Numbered from the stretch's first letter, positions 35,848-47,100 are shown. The stretch is DNA of 64,000 nt from Dicyema japonicum (GCA_011109175.1 RDEW01000017.1:372001-436000); one strand, 5' to 3'. Notes: generated by a model not told the origin, from the letters alone. Numbers and translations are program-made.

Positions 35848-36739
35848 TTAATTAATAAGTGAATTGTGAATATTCATTAAATCTAAATAAATAAAATAAG
35901 TACCCTCAAAGTATCTGATAGTACTGCACTCTAACTTACTGGTCGCATCTTTGTCCACTATATATATCACACGTGGGTGATACTGAAACGCTGAACATGT
36001 CCACATATGATTAACCCCACATTCGATCACTCTGTGTAAGGCCTCAGCCTTTTTCATCCCACTCACCAATATTACGACCTGTCTTTTATATAATTATTGA
36101 CTTCTCGAGCTTCCATTATCGTCTTTATCCCCACCGTTAACGCTTGCCTGGGTGTGTCCTCCATTGACTCAAAGTTGGCAGAATTGTCTATTATTGTTGA
36201 CTTACATAACGTCTTCACACGAGTCAGTGAATTTAAGGATGACCCTGGCTCATTAAAGGCTACGTGACCGTCTGACCCGAGTCCCCCAACAAACATTTCT
36301 ATCCCACCCGATTCTCTTATCTTTTTTTCGTAGTCTTCACATTCCTTTTCCAAATCCTCTGCATTTCCGTTGGGAATGTTAGTATTTTTAGGATCAATGT
36401 CAACATGAGAAAATAAATTATTCCACATGTATGTTCGATAACTTTCCTTGTGTTCCATAGAGAGACCCACGTTGAGCATTAATGTTACCTACATACTCGT
36501 CCATGTTGAATGTTTTTACATATTTAAAGATAATTCTCCATTTTTGTGATAATCTGTTAATTTTTTGTACATCCCAATGGGTGTGTTCCCTGTGGTAATA
36601 TTTGTATGACCAAACCTGTGGGAAGACCGAGCACAAAATACTTATCCTCGTGTGGAAGGAAATCGTTTATCCGTTTTTTTAAATACTTTGCTGCCCATGT
36701 AGTCACGTCATCGGGAGTATCCACTAAAATCAACCTCAT
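35848..36739 (-). CDS. GNPDA1: glucosamine-6-phosphate deaminase
   Basis: Cytosolic enzyme converting glucosamine-6-phosphate to fructose-6-phosphate and ammonia, so amino sugars can feed glycolysis. Five exons; introns of 26 (36590-36615), 22 (about 36471-36492), 23 (36079-36101) and 21 nt (35883-35903), giving about 266 residues (human 276-289). It starts MRLILVDTPDDVTTWAAKYL. Active-site blocks: LGLPTG|NTPIG, TFNMDEYVG (catalytic Asp), FVGGLGSDGHVAFNEPGSSL (Asp, His and Glu of the ring-opening site), RVKTL, ALTVGIKTIMEAREV, GVNHMWTCSAFQYHP, and a terminal YFEG|DLMNIHNSL. Two oddities: a base is missing in AAA at 36526-36528 (SFKYVKT region), and the 22-nt second intron has no AG acceptor at the place the protein requires (it would end AAC). 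Otherwise complete. Confidence 0.95.
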
Positions 36740-37539
36740 TGTGATTTGATCTATTATTTATTTTGTTATTAAAATTTTTTTTTATAAAAAATATTTTATT
36801 TCGTATTCTTTGTAAAGTAGTGGTGTATGGTCACAAATGCCGGACAAAGACGTAACGTCTGATGACATCAGATCACAGTCGTCTGTTTGAATCCGAATGA
36901 TGGTCTTTTCAGCGAAGGTCAATTCTCGTCAAACAGGTCCCATCCTTGAGGCGACGAGTAATTCTAGCACAACATATTTGTTGAAAGGGATCCTCCTAGC
37001 GTCCCCCCACTAAATCCACTGGTGAAGATTACTATTATGAAAACTCTTCTGCCGAAGAATGAAGTGATCTCCGCGATGGTAGAACGTGTGATAAAAATGG
37101 AAGAGGGTGGACCTACTATCCAACTTTCTCCTTAAGCAGAAATCTGTAATGGACTACGTTTCGGGATCATATAGTCTACACCTCTGGTCTTTAGGAATAA
37201 ATTCATTCAAATAGTTTTGTACTATTTGGCACAGCACACTACCACATATAGGTAGTGTTGATCATCTTTTCAAGTGAAGAGTGATTTAGTGAATATGATA
37301 AAAACTGATCATTGTCAAAAAATAAAATCAATTATTTCAAAGCAAACATTAACTAATTATTGATAATTTTCTTTTTAAAGCGTTTAGAATGCACCTTCTT
37401 CACAATTCCCTCACTATCTTTAACATTGACCAAATTGTGGACAATAGTCCTTCTGAATACGAACCTCTTAAGTAATTATAAATTGAATACACTATCTCCA
37501 ATGTTAAATTCATATTTCGATCGATGCACTCCTATCGTT
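36740..37539. other. no gene recognised
   Basis: Immediate upstream region of the deaminase is AT-rich. The part 36830-37260 is of mixed composition without a recognisable motif on either strand. Confidence 0.4.
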
Positions 37540-38580
37540 TTATTCATCCTTTTATAATAAAGAATTCAAGTCTACCTGAGGAAATCAAATTTGTAATCAC
37601 CTTTTGTAACATTATAGACAAAAAACCTTTACTATATGTTTTGGGGATGTCTTTACCGTCTGGCTCTGTTAATTCAGCAATATTATTCACACTTTCCAGG
37701 TTGTCTTCACCGTCTGCCTCCGTTACAGTATTTTTCACAATGGTGCTGTAGCTCGAATCCCTCGATATCTCTGAAACGGAATAACACCTATAAATAAATA
37801 AAAGCACAAATCTTCCTGTGGATGAGTAAGGCGTTTTATTGTATAAAAGCACAGCCTTTCGAATGTGATTTATCCAGTCTTTCTTGTACCCGAAGCAAAC
37901 ATTTTCTATAAACTCCGTGAGATCGTCTGATTGAATCTTTCAACAATCCCTTCACTCTGGAGATTGTTGGGTCGTCCATGAATTTGAATAATTATGTGAA
38001 TGCATATTTTGAATATATTTCTACTACAGACAATAACCAAGAAAAATGATCATTTTGATTCTCAAATCTACAATGATAACTATTGAACTTTGAACCTTTT
38101 AAGATCAATAAGATCAATTTGAAATTTCTCATTAGGCAAATCAGCAACAATATGACTAAAATATTCATATTGTTTGAGAGGCATTGTAAACTTGCAAACA
38201 TTGCAGTTTTTTACAACTTGACGAATAACAGTTTTTTGATAGCGCAAAATTTTTACGACAAAGCGCATCCAGAGCGTTATTTTCACAGTGATTTGTCTGG
38301 TGAATCTCCTGAGCAATAGTCCTCATTTCGACTTTACTAGTTAAGGGTATCACAAGTTTGTGAAGTCAGTTAACAACTTTCAAATAAAGCTTTTTATGAA
38401 TAACAATAAAATTTTCAGCTTTCTTTTTTATTCGGTACCTCATTTGTTTTGCAGTATTTACATCCTCATCATTAAGGATGGATTTTAGAAGTTGGTACTC
38501 TTCATTATCCTTGACAACAGTCTTGCTACTAGGCATCAGGTCAAATTTGATTTGATTGGATAAGGAAGGGAGAACTGCAT
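37540..38580 (-). mobile_element. integrase-type (rve-like) transposable element remnant
   Basis: Minus-strand translation gives, in order, NCNVCKFTMPLKQYEYFSHI (HHCC-like N-terminus), LPNEKFQIDLIDLKRF (first catalytic Asp), and near 37975-37910 QIHGRPNNLQSEGIVERFNQ (third catalytic residue, Glu). AVLLYNKTPYSSTGR follows. This is the D...E integrase fold found in LTR retrotransposons and Ginger-like DNA elements. No reverse transcriptase or long terminal repeat was seen, so the class is open. Frames are broken. Confidence 0.75.
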
Positions 38581-38963
38581 ATTTCGAAGACAGGTTTGTC
38601 TACTATTGGAGTATCTAATGCATTCTTAGTTTCAGGTTGACCGCACAACACCGCCACTTGGGAGATACTCAGGAATGAACTTACCAAAATTAACGGGTTT
38701 CATTAAGACGACGGACAAGAAGGACCTCAAGTGAAAGATTGTATTTCTCTACAAGATTATCGGAGATAATTATCGAAGATTGAAGGAAACTCTTGGTAAA
38801 CTCCTCTAAGAGAAAAGCGACGGTCAGCGATTCGTATTAAATTAAATTATCCCAAAGCCGAATGTTCGGATAGTTATCAAAAATAATATAAAAAACAATG
38901 TTCTGATTAATTAATAAAATTTGAATTATTTTAATAAAAAGATTAGCAAATAATTTTAATGTT

Positions 38964-39688
38964 ATGGATTTTACTGGTATATTTTTTTATTCGAAAATCA
39001 GTGAAATCTCTTTCTCTGGAGAATGAAACCCAACAAGTGTATCGTACTCACTGTAAGATTGGCATTGAGCAGCCTATCGAGGATATTATTGCAATTCTCG
39101 AGAAAAGATATTCTAAGTCCTTCAATGGTTACTCAATTTATTTAAAAAATTCGCAAATTGTATTATTTTTTTGATAATTTTAGACGGATTTAACTAAAAA
39201 TGTCTCTTCATTGTGCCTAAACAACACTGGGAATGTCCACGTGTTCCTAGAAATTCTCAGAGGTTTAGTCTCTCGAAATTATTGCAGAGCCTTTGATTTT
39301 AAATATTTTAGATATTCAGCTTCCACGTGGGCAAAGGTCTGGCCAGCTGTGGCAGTTCTTATTGGAGTTGTTGTCGGATTATAGATGTGTGGATCTCATC
39401 TGCTGGGTCGGGGACAACGGAGAGTTTAAGATTAAAAACCCGCAGATGGTGGCTCACTTATGGGGAGTCAGAAAGAACAGAGTGAGGATGACTTACAGCA
39501 AACTAAGCAGAGCTCTGAGATATTACTACGAGTCAGAGTTAATTACGAAGGTTGAGCAGTCAATCTCTTTATAGGTGGGTGGGAAAAACTTTGTCTACAG
39601 ATTTACGTGTGATTTGAAGTCTTTGGTTGGTTATTCTTCGGTTGAACTCAAGGCTCTTGTAGAGTCGCGCCGAATTGTTCAGTTTTGA
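38964..39688 (+). CDS. GABPA: GABPA-like ETS transcription factor lacking the Pointed domain
   Basis: Nuclear DNA-binding factor for GGAA sites; in animals GABPA activates nuclear-encoded mitochondrial and housekeeping genes. Five exons; introns of 25 (38977-39001), 24 (39160-39183), 25 (39263-39287) and 24 nt (39551-39574), all GT...AG and in phase, giving 208 residues with no frame error. The N-terminal part (about 15-85; [39 protein letters not shown]) matches the OST domain of GABPA (INEPIGNLKKLLEPR). The ETS domain (about 100-185) has [42 protein letters not shown] and [19 protein letters not shown] (human KRFVYKFVCDLKTLIGYSA). Human GABPA (about 454 residues) has a Pointed/SAM domain between these two; it is absent here. 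A truncated extra copy of the 5' end lies at 43325-43628. Confidence 0.93.
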
Positions 39689-41312
39689 TTTTTTTATTGC
39701 CTGAGTTGTGCTTAATGAAGTATTGATTCTGTTTTCGTGATTTCTTAGAGAATGCATAGAAACCTGAGAATGATATGATTTCAATGGATAGGGGGTCGTG
39801 CGATTTATTTTTCCAGATTTCCCACGGTGTGGGTCTCACTGGAAAACTCCCCATGGCAATCTACCTCATAGGAAGACGCTTCTCAGGAGAAGAATATCCG
39901 TAATCGTAACAGGAGAACTGATATAAGATATTGATAAATATAATCACATGATCTCAATCTTCGTGAATTATTTTGGCAGAAGCACCACATGAAATTCTTT
40001 ACTCAAGACATATCCTGGGGCACATCAGCCTCTGTTGTCTATGTTAAAATAGGGGAAAATCCTGATAGTGAGCTCACTTTAAGTAGCTTAGCTATGGATT
40101 CGTTAATTTTGGAAACAAGAAGGCCGTAAATTAGGTCATCATGGTAGATGATCAAAAGTGTGACTGAAAATGGTCAGATCACCACTAAGAAGAAAACGGT
40201 GATTATATCAATCAACCCACTCGGAGTGAACAAACTAATTAACAAGTTACTTCTGAAAATAAGTGAGTCCGAATCAAAACTCCCGCGTAGTGTGCGAGTT
40301 GATCTCGCAAGGTTAAGATGCGACATCCCTGAATCTACACCCATAGTCGTATAAATTGGGTCCACAAAAACCCAATCCTCTCAAGAGATGACAGAACATT
40401 TATTCGTCTGAAAGGGTAACATTTCTATCTTGACTCTCAGCATCTGAAGTACCTATGAGAATTGTCTTTCTAACTCAAAATATTGGTCCTCAATAATAGA
40501 GGATCGGGTTGATATGACTGAAGGAGATTGAAAGGTCAGTTGATTGGAACGTTGAGGTGGTGTCTACTATTACTGAGTTATTTCATCCTCTACTCTTCTA
40601 AAAAACATTGGATAAAGGAAATGGACATAGTGTCAATATCAATCATCGGAAAAGCTTAGGGAAGGATAAACTCATTAAGTCTAGTGAAAAGGAACAGTAA
40701 ACTGAAGTGTATCCATTCCCATGGATCCAGTTGCAGATAGACGAATCCTCTAAACACACAAGTCCACAGAGCAACGATCCATTTTGATTCTATACTGGCA
40801 TGGACGCATAAAGAAATTTTGAGCCGATGCCATGTCCAATGAGAAGAGCTGTTCAGGATTCTCGACCCCGCCGGACTCGTCCTCCCCTTTGGGATCACTT
40901 AGTTAGATGAGAACTTTTATTTCTTTCTCTTTGACCCAGTGATCCTGGGGGTAATAATAATAATAATGGGACGCCTCCTGAGAAAGGTAGATCACATGAC
41001 AGCATCAGGAAAATCAAACCACAGATCAATGCCATAGAAATTGAGTGAAGAACAAGAATTCCTTCACCAAATGAAAATCAAACCCACTGATCATTTCATA
41101 TGCATACTGTTTAGAATAATTAATAGGCAACGAATTGGGATCGCAGTTGTCTGCGGAAATGCTTACTCCATAATGTCAGCAGCCGCTCTCTCCATAGTTA
41201 ATAAATAATATTTTATTGTTAAAAATAAATTAATTAATAATAATTTAATTAAAAAATATTTAAAATTATTCACGTGGAAATTATATTTGAAACAAGAATT
41301 ATAACTAAACTA
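39689..41312. other. intergenic; LINE remnants
   Basis: The part 40148-40354 encodes TVIISINPLGVNKLINKLL and SVRVDLARLRCD, a C-terminal piece of the LARLRCGHH LINE family. The part 41125-41185 is a short 3' end of the RLE-type family (GIAVVCGNAYSIMS). The part 40965-41010 contains the CACATGACAG repeat motif. AT-rich leader at 41190-41280 precedes the helicase. Confidence 0.55.
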
Positions 41313-42798
41313 ATGACTAGAAAAGATAATTTTAAATCCCTTGGAATTTGTTCGTGGATTGCTAATCACTGCGACACAGTTGGAATTCGAAAACCTACCC
41401 CAGTTCAATCATCTTGCATCCCTCCTATTTTGGCTGGTAGGGATGTATCAGCATGTGCAAAGACAGGAAGTGGGAAAACAGCTGCATTCGCGCTGCCAAT
41501 AATCCAAATACTAGAAAAAGACCCATATGGAATCTTCGCCCTTGTTTTGACTGCCTCACGTGAACTGGCTGCTCAGATTGCGGACCAGTTCTCCCTCATC
41601 GGTCGTCCAATGCATCTGCGGACCGTTTGTGTAACGGGAGGAAGAGGTTTGCCGTTAAACAGCATTTTAGATTATGTGGAGCAGCTACGGGTCCTTTCTG
41701 AAATCCCCACGTGGTTGTTGCCACTCCTGGAAGGCTGGCTGATTTGCTGGAATATCACAGTGGAGATTTGGCAGCATCTTTGTCCAAACTACAGTTCCTT
41801 GTTTTGGACGAAGCTGATCGACTTCTGGAAGGGGATTTTGAGGCTCAGTTGAGTTCGATTATCAGTTTTTTGCCGTCGAAGAACCGCCAGACATTAATGT
41901 TCAGTGCCACCGATAGTCCCCAGCTGAGAAAAGCTATCGAATCTTCTCAAATTGTCCCATTTGAATACCACGAGGTTGATTCAACCAATTCTGTGGCGAC
42001 TGTGGATCTCCTTGATCAACGATTCGTCGTGATGGAGGCTGACAAAAAGGACTCTTACTTGGTCGTACTCCTGGACTCTTATCTCAAAGCTAATCCGTCC
42101 AGTTCTGTGATCATTTTCACGAATCAGTGCAAGTTTGTCGTTGTTCTAAGTCCAGATACTGTCAAGTCCTCGGGATGCTATGCGAGAAAGTGGGAATTTG
42201 CGTACAAGTCCTCCATTCTTTTTTGCCTCAGAGAAAGAGACTCGCTTCTCTGAATTCTTTTCGCTCGACGAGTTGCAGAGTCCTTTTGGCTACGGACGTG
42301 GCTGCTAGGTTACACGTGACATTATTTTTAGAGGTTTGGATTTGCCTGCTGTGGATCTTTGTGTCTGCCACAATGTCCCGAATGCAGCAAGAACTTATGT
42401 TCATCGTGTTGGGAGGACAGCCAGGGCAGGGAGATCTGGGGTTGCCGTTTCTATGGTGTCACAGTTTGATATCTCCTTGTTGAAGGCTATTGAGGCTCAC
42501 ACTGTTTTTTTCTGGATTAAATTTATGCAGGGGTCAAAATGAGGGAGTATTCCATTGATGCCGGAGAAGTAGCACGTGTTCATGCTGAGATTCTCTTTAT
42601 AAATTACAGGCAGAGAGAGTATTGAGTGAAGTTTGAGCTTTAGATTTTGTTGGAGAAACAGTTTGGTGCTCAAAAGAGTGGTATAAGAAGAAACGGCTTC
42701 TCTTTGAGGTAGTCATGGGTTTTGATTGTTGTAGAAACAAGAAAATCCACAACCCATTTCGAAGAAACAAAAACAATCTTAATTTTTTGATATATTAA
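41313..42798 (+). CDS. DDX49: DDX49/Dbp8-like DEAD-box RNA helicase
   Basis: Nucleolar ATP-dependent helicase needed for 18S rRNA production. Introns of 24 (41647-41670), 23 (42133-42155), 23 (42309-42331), 27 (42504-42530), 25 (42619-42643) and 26 nt (42709-42734), all GT...AG; about 446 residues if the frame is continuous (human 483). It starts MTRKDNFKSLGICSWI. Motifs: KPTPVQ, CAKTGSGKTAAFALPI, LTASRELAAQIADQF (motif Ia reads ASREL, not PTREL), VVVATPGRLADLLE, FLVLDEADRLL, LMFSAT, VIIFTNQCK|YCQVLGML, VLLATDVAAR|GLDLPAVD and YVHRVGRTARAGRSG. The basic C-tail is less certain. The frame is lost by one base at three short runs: CCCC 41705-41708, GGGG 42530-42533 and TTTT 42645-42648. I read these as assembly errors; a decayed gene is the alternative. 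Confidence 0.88.
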
Positions 42799-43324
42799 TT
42801 TTTTATTATTTGTTATTGCCACTTTATAATTACGCGCTTTTTTTGTCAGCGATTGTGTACTTAGTTACTTATATGGGTGGGGCACAAGGTAGTTAGTTTT
42901 GTTTCTATTAACTGTGTGTTCAATTCCCGTAAGGCTACATCTACCTCATCATATGTCTCAGGAGATATTCAAGGTATGGCTGGCATACAAAAAGGCGTGA
43001 GGGACATATTTTTTTCATAGGCGAGTTGTTTCTATTTTTATAGTTAAATTCGGGGGTAGGCGAGTTGCCTTTTAGCCTCAAAAATGATCTACCTCCCTAC
43101 TCTATTGGTTAACCCTTAAGCATATCCTCGAGCGTATTTTGCTTGCTCAAAGTAGTTGTTATCATTGTCTAACACCCTCCTGTCTCTTACTGACATTATT
43201 TGTGATCTCCTTCAGAAGCATGAGTTTCTACCTTATAGTTCTTGAGTCATTTGAAAACAACTACACCTCGCAGTCATAACTAGCGGAAAAATCTTAACCT
43301 CGGAGTTGTTAGAAGCTTTCTAAA
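42799..43324. other. no gene recognised
   Basis: AT-rich, with the AGTTAGTTTTGTTTCTATT element of LINE 3' ends at about 42890 and a GGTATGGCTGGCATAC repeat at about 42970. Nothing else. Confidence 0.4.
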
Positions 43325-43628
43325 AGAAATGTTAATGTCGGATAGTTATAAAAAATAATGTTTTGATTAATTAATAAAATTCGAATTATTTTAATAAAAA
43401 GATTAGCAAAAAAAATGTTATGGATTTTACTGGTATATTTATTTTATTTGAAAATCTAGTGAAATCTCTTACTCTGGAGAATGAGACCAGCAAGTGTATC
43501 GTACTCACTGTAAGATTGGAATTATGCAGCCTATCGAGGATATTATTGCAATTCTTGAAAAGAGATATTCTAGGACATTCAATGGATACTCAATTTATTT
43601 AAAAAATTCGCAAATTGTATTATTTAAG
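43325..43628 (+). pseudogene. GABPA: truncated duplicate of the 5' end of the GABPA-like gene
   Basis: Repeats the GABPA-like promoter-proximal DNA, first exon, first intron and most of the second exon (38862-39170), with roughly 90% identity by eye. It includes ATGGATTTTACTGGTATATT and TATCGAGGATATTATTGCAA. A deletion in GAGACCAGCAAG shifts its frame, and similarity stops just inside the second intron, so no ETS domain remains. Confidence 0.92.
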
Positions 43629-44089
43629 TGAAACAAGAGTTTATAAATCGAAAAAGGCTGGATTAAAAAAGTTTTGTTTTTCATAATTCAAACAATTTAT
43701 TAGACAAAGGAACAAATCTGGTTCCAGCTCCAAGAGGCTTTGAGCATTGTCGCAAATGATGATGATTCCAAGGCGTCGAAAAAGTCGTCTTTGGTCATAG
43801 GGATCTCTGAATGGCGTCGCGATTGCCATTTCCAATTTCATTGATAATTTTCGTGTCAATTCTTTCATCCCTTTAGAGGTTTCGAAGGTGATTGGGACGT
43901 AACGGAAGGGATCTCAGCGTGCTGAGTGAGCACTTCTAAAATTTTGTCTGTTATGCAGAGTCGACATTTGGGGAGTTAGAATGAACAGAAAATGCAAAAT
44001 GTGAAGTAGTAAATAAGTTGACACAAGAAAAAGGCAAAAATTAATTTTGTGGTATATAAGGTCAGTCAGGGCAGCCGAGGGATGATCTT
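43629..44089. other. no gene recognised
   Basis: The minus strand of 43680-43870 contains MKELTRKLSMKLEMAIATPF, similar in style to the degenerate LINE region at 11100-11300 (both have a short lysine-rich stretch followed by a repeated Leu/Ser segment). Likely LINE-derived; no host gene. Confidence 0.35.
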
Positions 44090-44275
44090 TTAATTTTATT
44101 TTGTGTGGAAAATAAAGATCACTGATCCTGCTAAACAGAATCGGATCACTAAGAGGAAAAAATGATAAAAGAGAAAGGAGCTGACTAATTGAGCCACTTC
44201 CTTGCAAATCGTCAGGGGAAATGCTTTCTCAATTATGAGAGCAGCCAGTGATTGTTAACTGTTAGTTTTTGTCTT
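44090..44275 (+). mobile_element. 3' end of the RLE-type retrotransposon
   Basis: Nearly parallel to 4690-4870. Shared blocks are GATCACTGATCCTGCTAAAC, GATAAAAGAGAAAGGAGCTG, AAATCGTCAGGGGAAATGC and TGTTAACTGTTAGTTTTTGT. It encodes only the last residues of the element (QIVRGNAFSIMRA). Confidence 0.75.
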
Positions 44276-44569
44276 TATTTGGCTTAATAAATTTAAAAAA
44301 GGAAAAAAATATCATTTGAACGAGGTCAGTGTCAAGTACTTCAACGTTTATTTTAGTGCATCAACTACTGTAACGATATTACTCCATCGGGTTTCTTCCC
44401 ATATGCTGGTAAAAATATATATGGATGGTCACACAGGACAGTCACGATAAACTGATATCGATATTGGGACAATTTACAAAATAAATGATATTAGAAGACA
44501 ATGCTGTATGGGTTCGAGGAAATATTAAGAATTAAACTTATTTTATATTAAAAAGCTAATAAAGTAAAC

Positions 44570-44641
44570 AGTGGAATGGCGCAGTGGGATCAGGTTGGGT
44601 CCATAACCCAGAGGTCCGAGGATCTAAATCTCGTCCCGCTA
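44570..44641 (+). tRNA. trnMi: initiator tRNA-Met (CAT)
   Basis: Its 72 nt match the length and layout of eukaryotic initiator tRNA. Features: first base A with T at position 72 (A1:U72), the GGCGCAGTGG D-arm core, the anticodon stem-loop GGGTCCATAACCC with CAT at 44602-44604 and three G:C pairs, GAGGTC variable arm, and a T-arm CGAGG-ATCTAAA-TCTCG. The T-loop keeps the eukaryotic-initiator A54 and A60 but has T in place of the usual G57. One acceptor-stem pair (A6 with C) is mismatched. It has no intron. It could be a slightly decayed copy, but the initiator-specific features argue it is or was a real gene. Confidence 0.8.
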
Positions 44642-45004
44642 ATTAATTTCTGTTTATCCTGGGGTTAATAGCAGGTTTGAAACCTCCTCTGTAGGTACAC
44701 ATCACAAGAGGTCGAACTTTTGATTTTATTATATTTATGTTAAAATGAAATTTTGGTCCAATTTGACGTTAAATGCTAGTAAGGCAGGTTTGAAAATTTT
44801 TCGATATTTTGATTTTTTGGATTTAAATTAATCTTAATTTTGTTTATTAATTGCTTTAATATGGCAGGGCAAGGAGGAACAGGTATTGAGGGAGGGATAA
44901 TTTGTAAGGAAAGTTTTCAATCGGACTGGTTTATTTTTTTCTGAATTATTATTAATAATTTTTTCATATTTTTTTAAACAAAATAATTTTTTTAACAATT
45001 AAAC
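44642..45004. other. no gene recognised
   Basis: Very AT-rich. A short frame at 44861 (MAGQGGTGIEGG) has no recognised relatives. Confidence 0.4.
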
Positions 45005-45620
45005 AAATGTCAGTTGAGGAAGCCTGCTGCGTGGATTGCGAACTAGTTCCCTCGGAGTATGGCCATTCCAATCTTTTGTCTTGGCCATAACCCTTCTCGT
45101 TGATCCCTTTTCTTTCTGGCAAGCAATCCTCCGAGTTCTCGCAAGAACTCAGCCGTCATTGGACCAACGGCTCCCGATGATTCGGTCGCAACAAGAGTAA
45201 ATCGGTAGCGATCCCCGAGGCAAGAATATTTCTTGATTTTTAGGTTATCCGCAGTCGAAGAAGCTGCTCCAGGTGTCTGAACCGATTTGAAAATATTCGT
45301 TCTTGAGAACGTGTCTACACAAGTTGCGTAGATATGCCGGGTACGCAACCACCAGCGTCGACCTTAGGCCGACACCCACAAATCCAGAGGGAAGCTTACA
45401 TTGCTTCCAACCAAGTTCGTCGAAGAGGACGTTAATTAGTGACTCAACAGTTTGTTTGAGAGATTTGTCTGTCGAAAGTAGACTGTCGTATTGTTCGTAG
45501 CAAGGTGAACATCGGAGTAGATATAAAAGCTTGGGTAGTTCGATGTTATTTCTCATCAGGAAAGAAGGATATGTGAGAGTCGAGACATGACAATCTTTTC
45601 GCAAGGCGTGTTAATTCTTC
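45005..45620 (-). mobile_element. RLE-type retrotransposon 3' portion
   Basis: Minus-strand frames give LPKLLYLLRCSPCYEQYDSL (thumb region; compare LPKLLFILRGSPCYAEKDLL at about 2110-2030), then after a shift ATCVDTFSRTNIFKSVQTPG, DNLKIKKYSCLGDRYRFTLV, ATESSGAVGPMTAEFLRELG and KIGMAILRGN. The zinc knuckle and the first part of the nuclease are deleted between the two frames. Confidence 0.8.
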
Positions 45621-45989
45621 ATTTTTGGAAATTAGATGGTTCTTGAGTTCTTCTTCGCTTAGTGGGCATCCGAGGAAATACAATTTATTATATGTTAAAA
45701 AAATTTTCATACTAACCGAATAGTCATTATTTTATATCATGCCATTCAGAAGCACTGCTAGTTTTTCTGAAAGTTCCACTAGATTATATTTTAGTCTCTT
45801 CTAGCTACAATTGTTTAGCGGTTTATCAGGCCCCGGAAAACGTCTATCTTTTACCTTCTTTGCTGCTCTGGATACCTCCTTTATGAAATTTTATGTATAA
45901 GTATATAGGTTTCTTTAAAACGTATGGTCTGAGTCAGAAAGACTCCGTATGCGGAATTAACATCGGGACTTTGACAAGAACGAGGTTGT
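45621..45989. other. no gene recognised
   Basis: AT-rich sequence between two retrotransposon remnants; no motif seen. Confidence 0.35.
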
Positions 45990-47100
45990 GTGTGGTGATG
46001 CCTGTCGTTAAAAAAGCTCCTACAAAGAAGATTACTAAAATCAAAAAGGCTACCTCTGGAGAGGTTTTAAAGAAGAGTTGTATTGAAAGCATTAAGGATC
46101 TGTCTCTGGAACCGTTAACTGGGAAAGACAAACCCAAATCAGTAACCAGAGTGGAGTCGACAGATCATTTGTTGACAGTTGAACTCTCGGCTATAAACAA
46201 GAGCATGGGAGTATTAAACTTGCAAACCTGTTATGTGGATTGAAATCACTGATAAACACCAGAGTGAGTGGAAAAAGCTCCGGGATTTTCCGATTTGAGT
46301 TTAAAGAAGAGTCAAATGAAATCTCATTCATTGAAGAGACTAATCTATATTTTTCCTTTCGGGAGGGAAACCACAAGGTGATCGAACTCCAAGAGAGGCT
46401 TTCGGAAATTGTTCTAAAGAATATGCTAATATGTATTGAGGAAGACGAACTTATGGCTTACATGAAAGAAATTGCTCCACCACTGAGTCGGTGAAACGTA
46501 TTATGAGGAATGGAAGAAAACACCCTGTTGTGAAGATGAGCTGAAAGTCAAGGGCAGAAGCTACGTCCTTGATACGCCTGGATCTTGTCATTGGATGGAT
46601 GGAAATAGATTGTGAGTGGGCCAGAAGACCACCCCCAAGATGCTTTAATTGCCAATATTTCGGACACATTGCAAGGCATTGCAATGGGGCAAAGAGATGT
46701 TTCTTCTGTGGAGGACCACATAGTTCCTTGAGTGCCCAGAACCAAAAATAGAAGATCCTTCATCAACTGCGGGTCTGGTGATCACGGAACGAGTTATGGT
46801 GGTTGTTCGGTGGCCAGGAAAGCCGTGTCCTCTACAGGAAGAGGAATCGAATGTCATGGGTTAGGAACATGGAGGATAGGAGAAAATCCTCTTCCGCCAC
46901 GTTACCTAAATACGAAGTCTAGTGAAAACAAGCAGGACGCAATAATCAAAAATCGACCTCTAAAATACGATGTTATAAATCCAACACAGAAAAAACCAAT
47001 TGTGGATAAAGAATACCTGGAGGATAAGCTAAAAGGTCCTGCTGGGAATCTATTCCGGGGACATCTGAAAGACAATCAAGAGAACTTACATATGTGATTA
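45990..47100 (+). mobile_element. non-LTR retrotransposon ORF1 (zinc-knuckle protein), interrupted 5' half
   Basis: Plus-strand frames read MPVVKKAPTKKITKIKKATS, a basic N-terminus, then a region with RVSGKSSGIFRFEFKEESNE. At about 46625-46730 comes PPRCFNCQYFGHIARHC, followed by RCFFCGG: two CCHC-type knuckles, as in ORF1 of Jockey/I-type LINEs. ORF1 packages the element RNA. The downstream ORF2 (48985 on) belongs to the same element; a hAT transposon separates the two. Confidence 0.75.

Noticed and set aside
35848-36739. Calling GNPDA, DDX49, G-beta and RPL15 pseudogenes because of frame shifts
   Set aside because: All lesions are single missing bases, nearly all in short runs; every active-site or structural motif is intact and the lengths are right, so sequence error is the simpler explanation.
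37540-38580. Endogenous retrovirus or LTR retrotransposon
   Set aside because: Only integrase-like motifs are seen. There is no long terminal repeat, protease, reverse transcriptase or envelope-like frame, so no viral assignment is justified.
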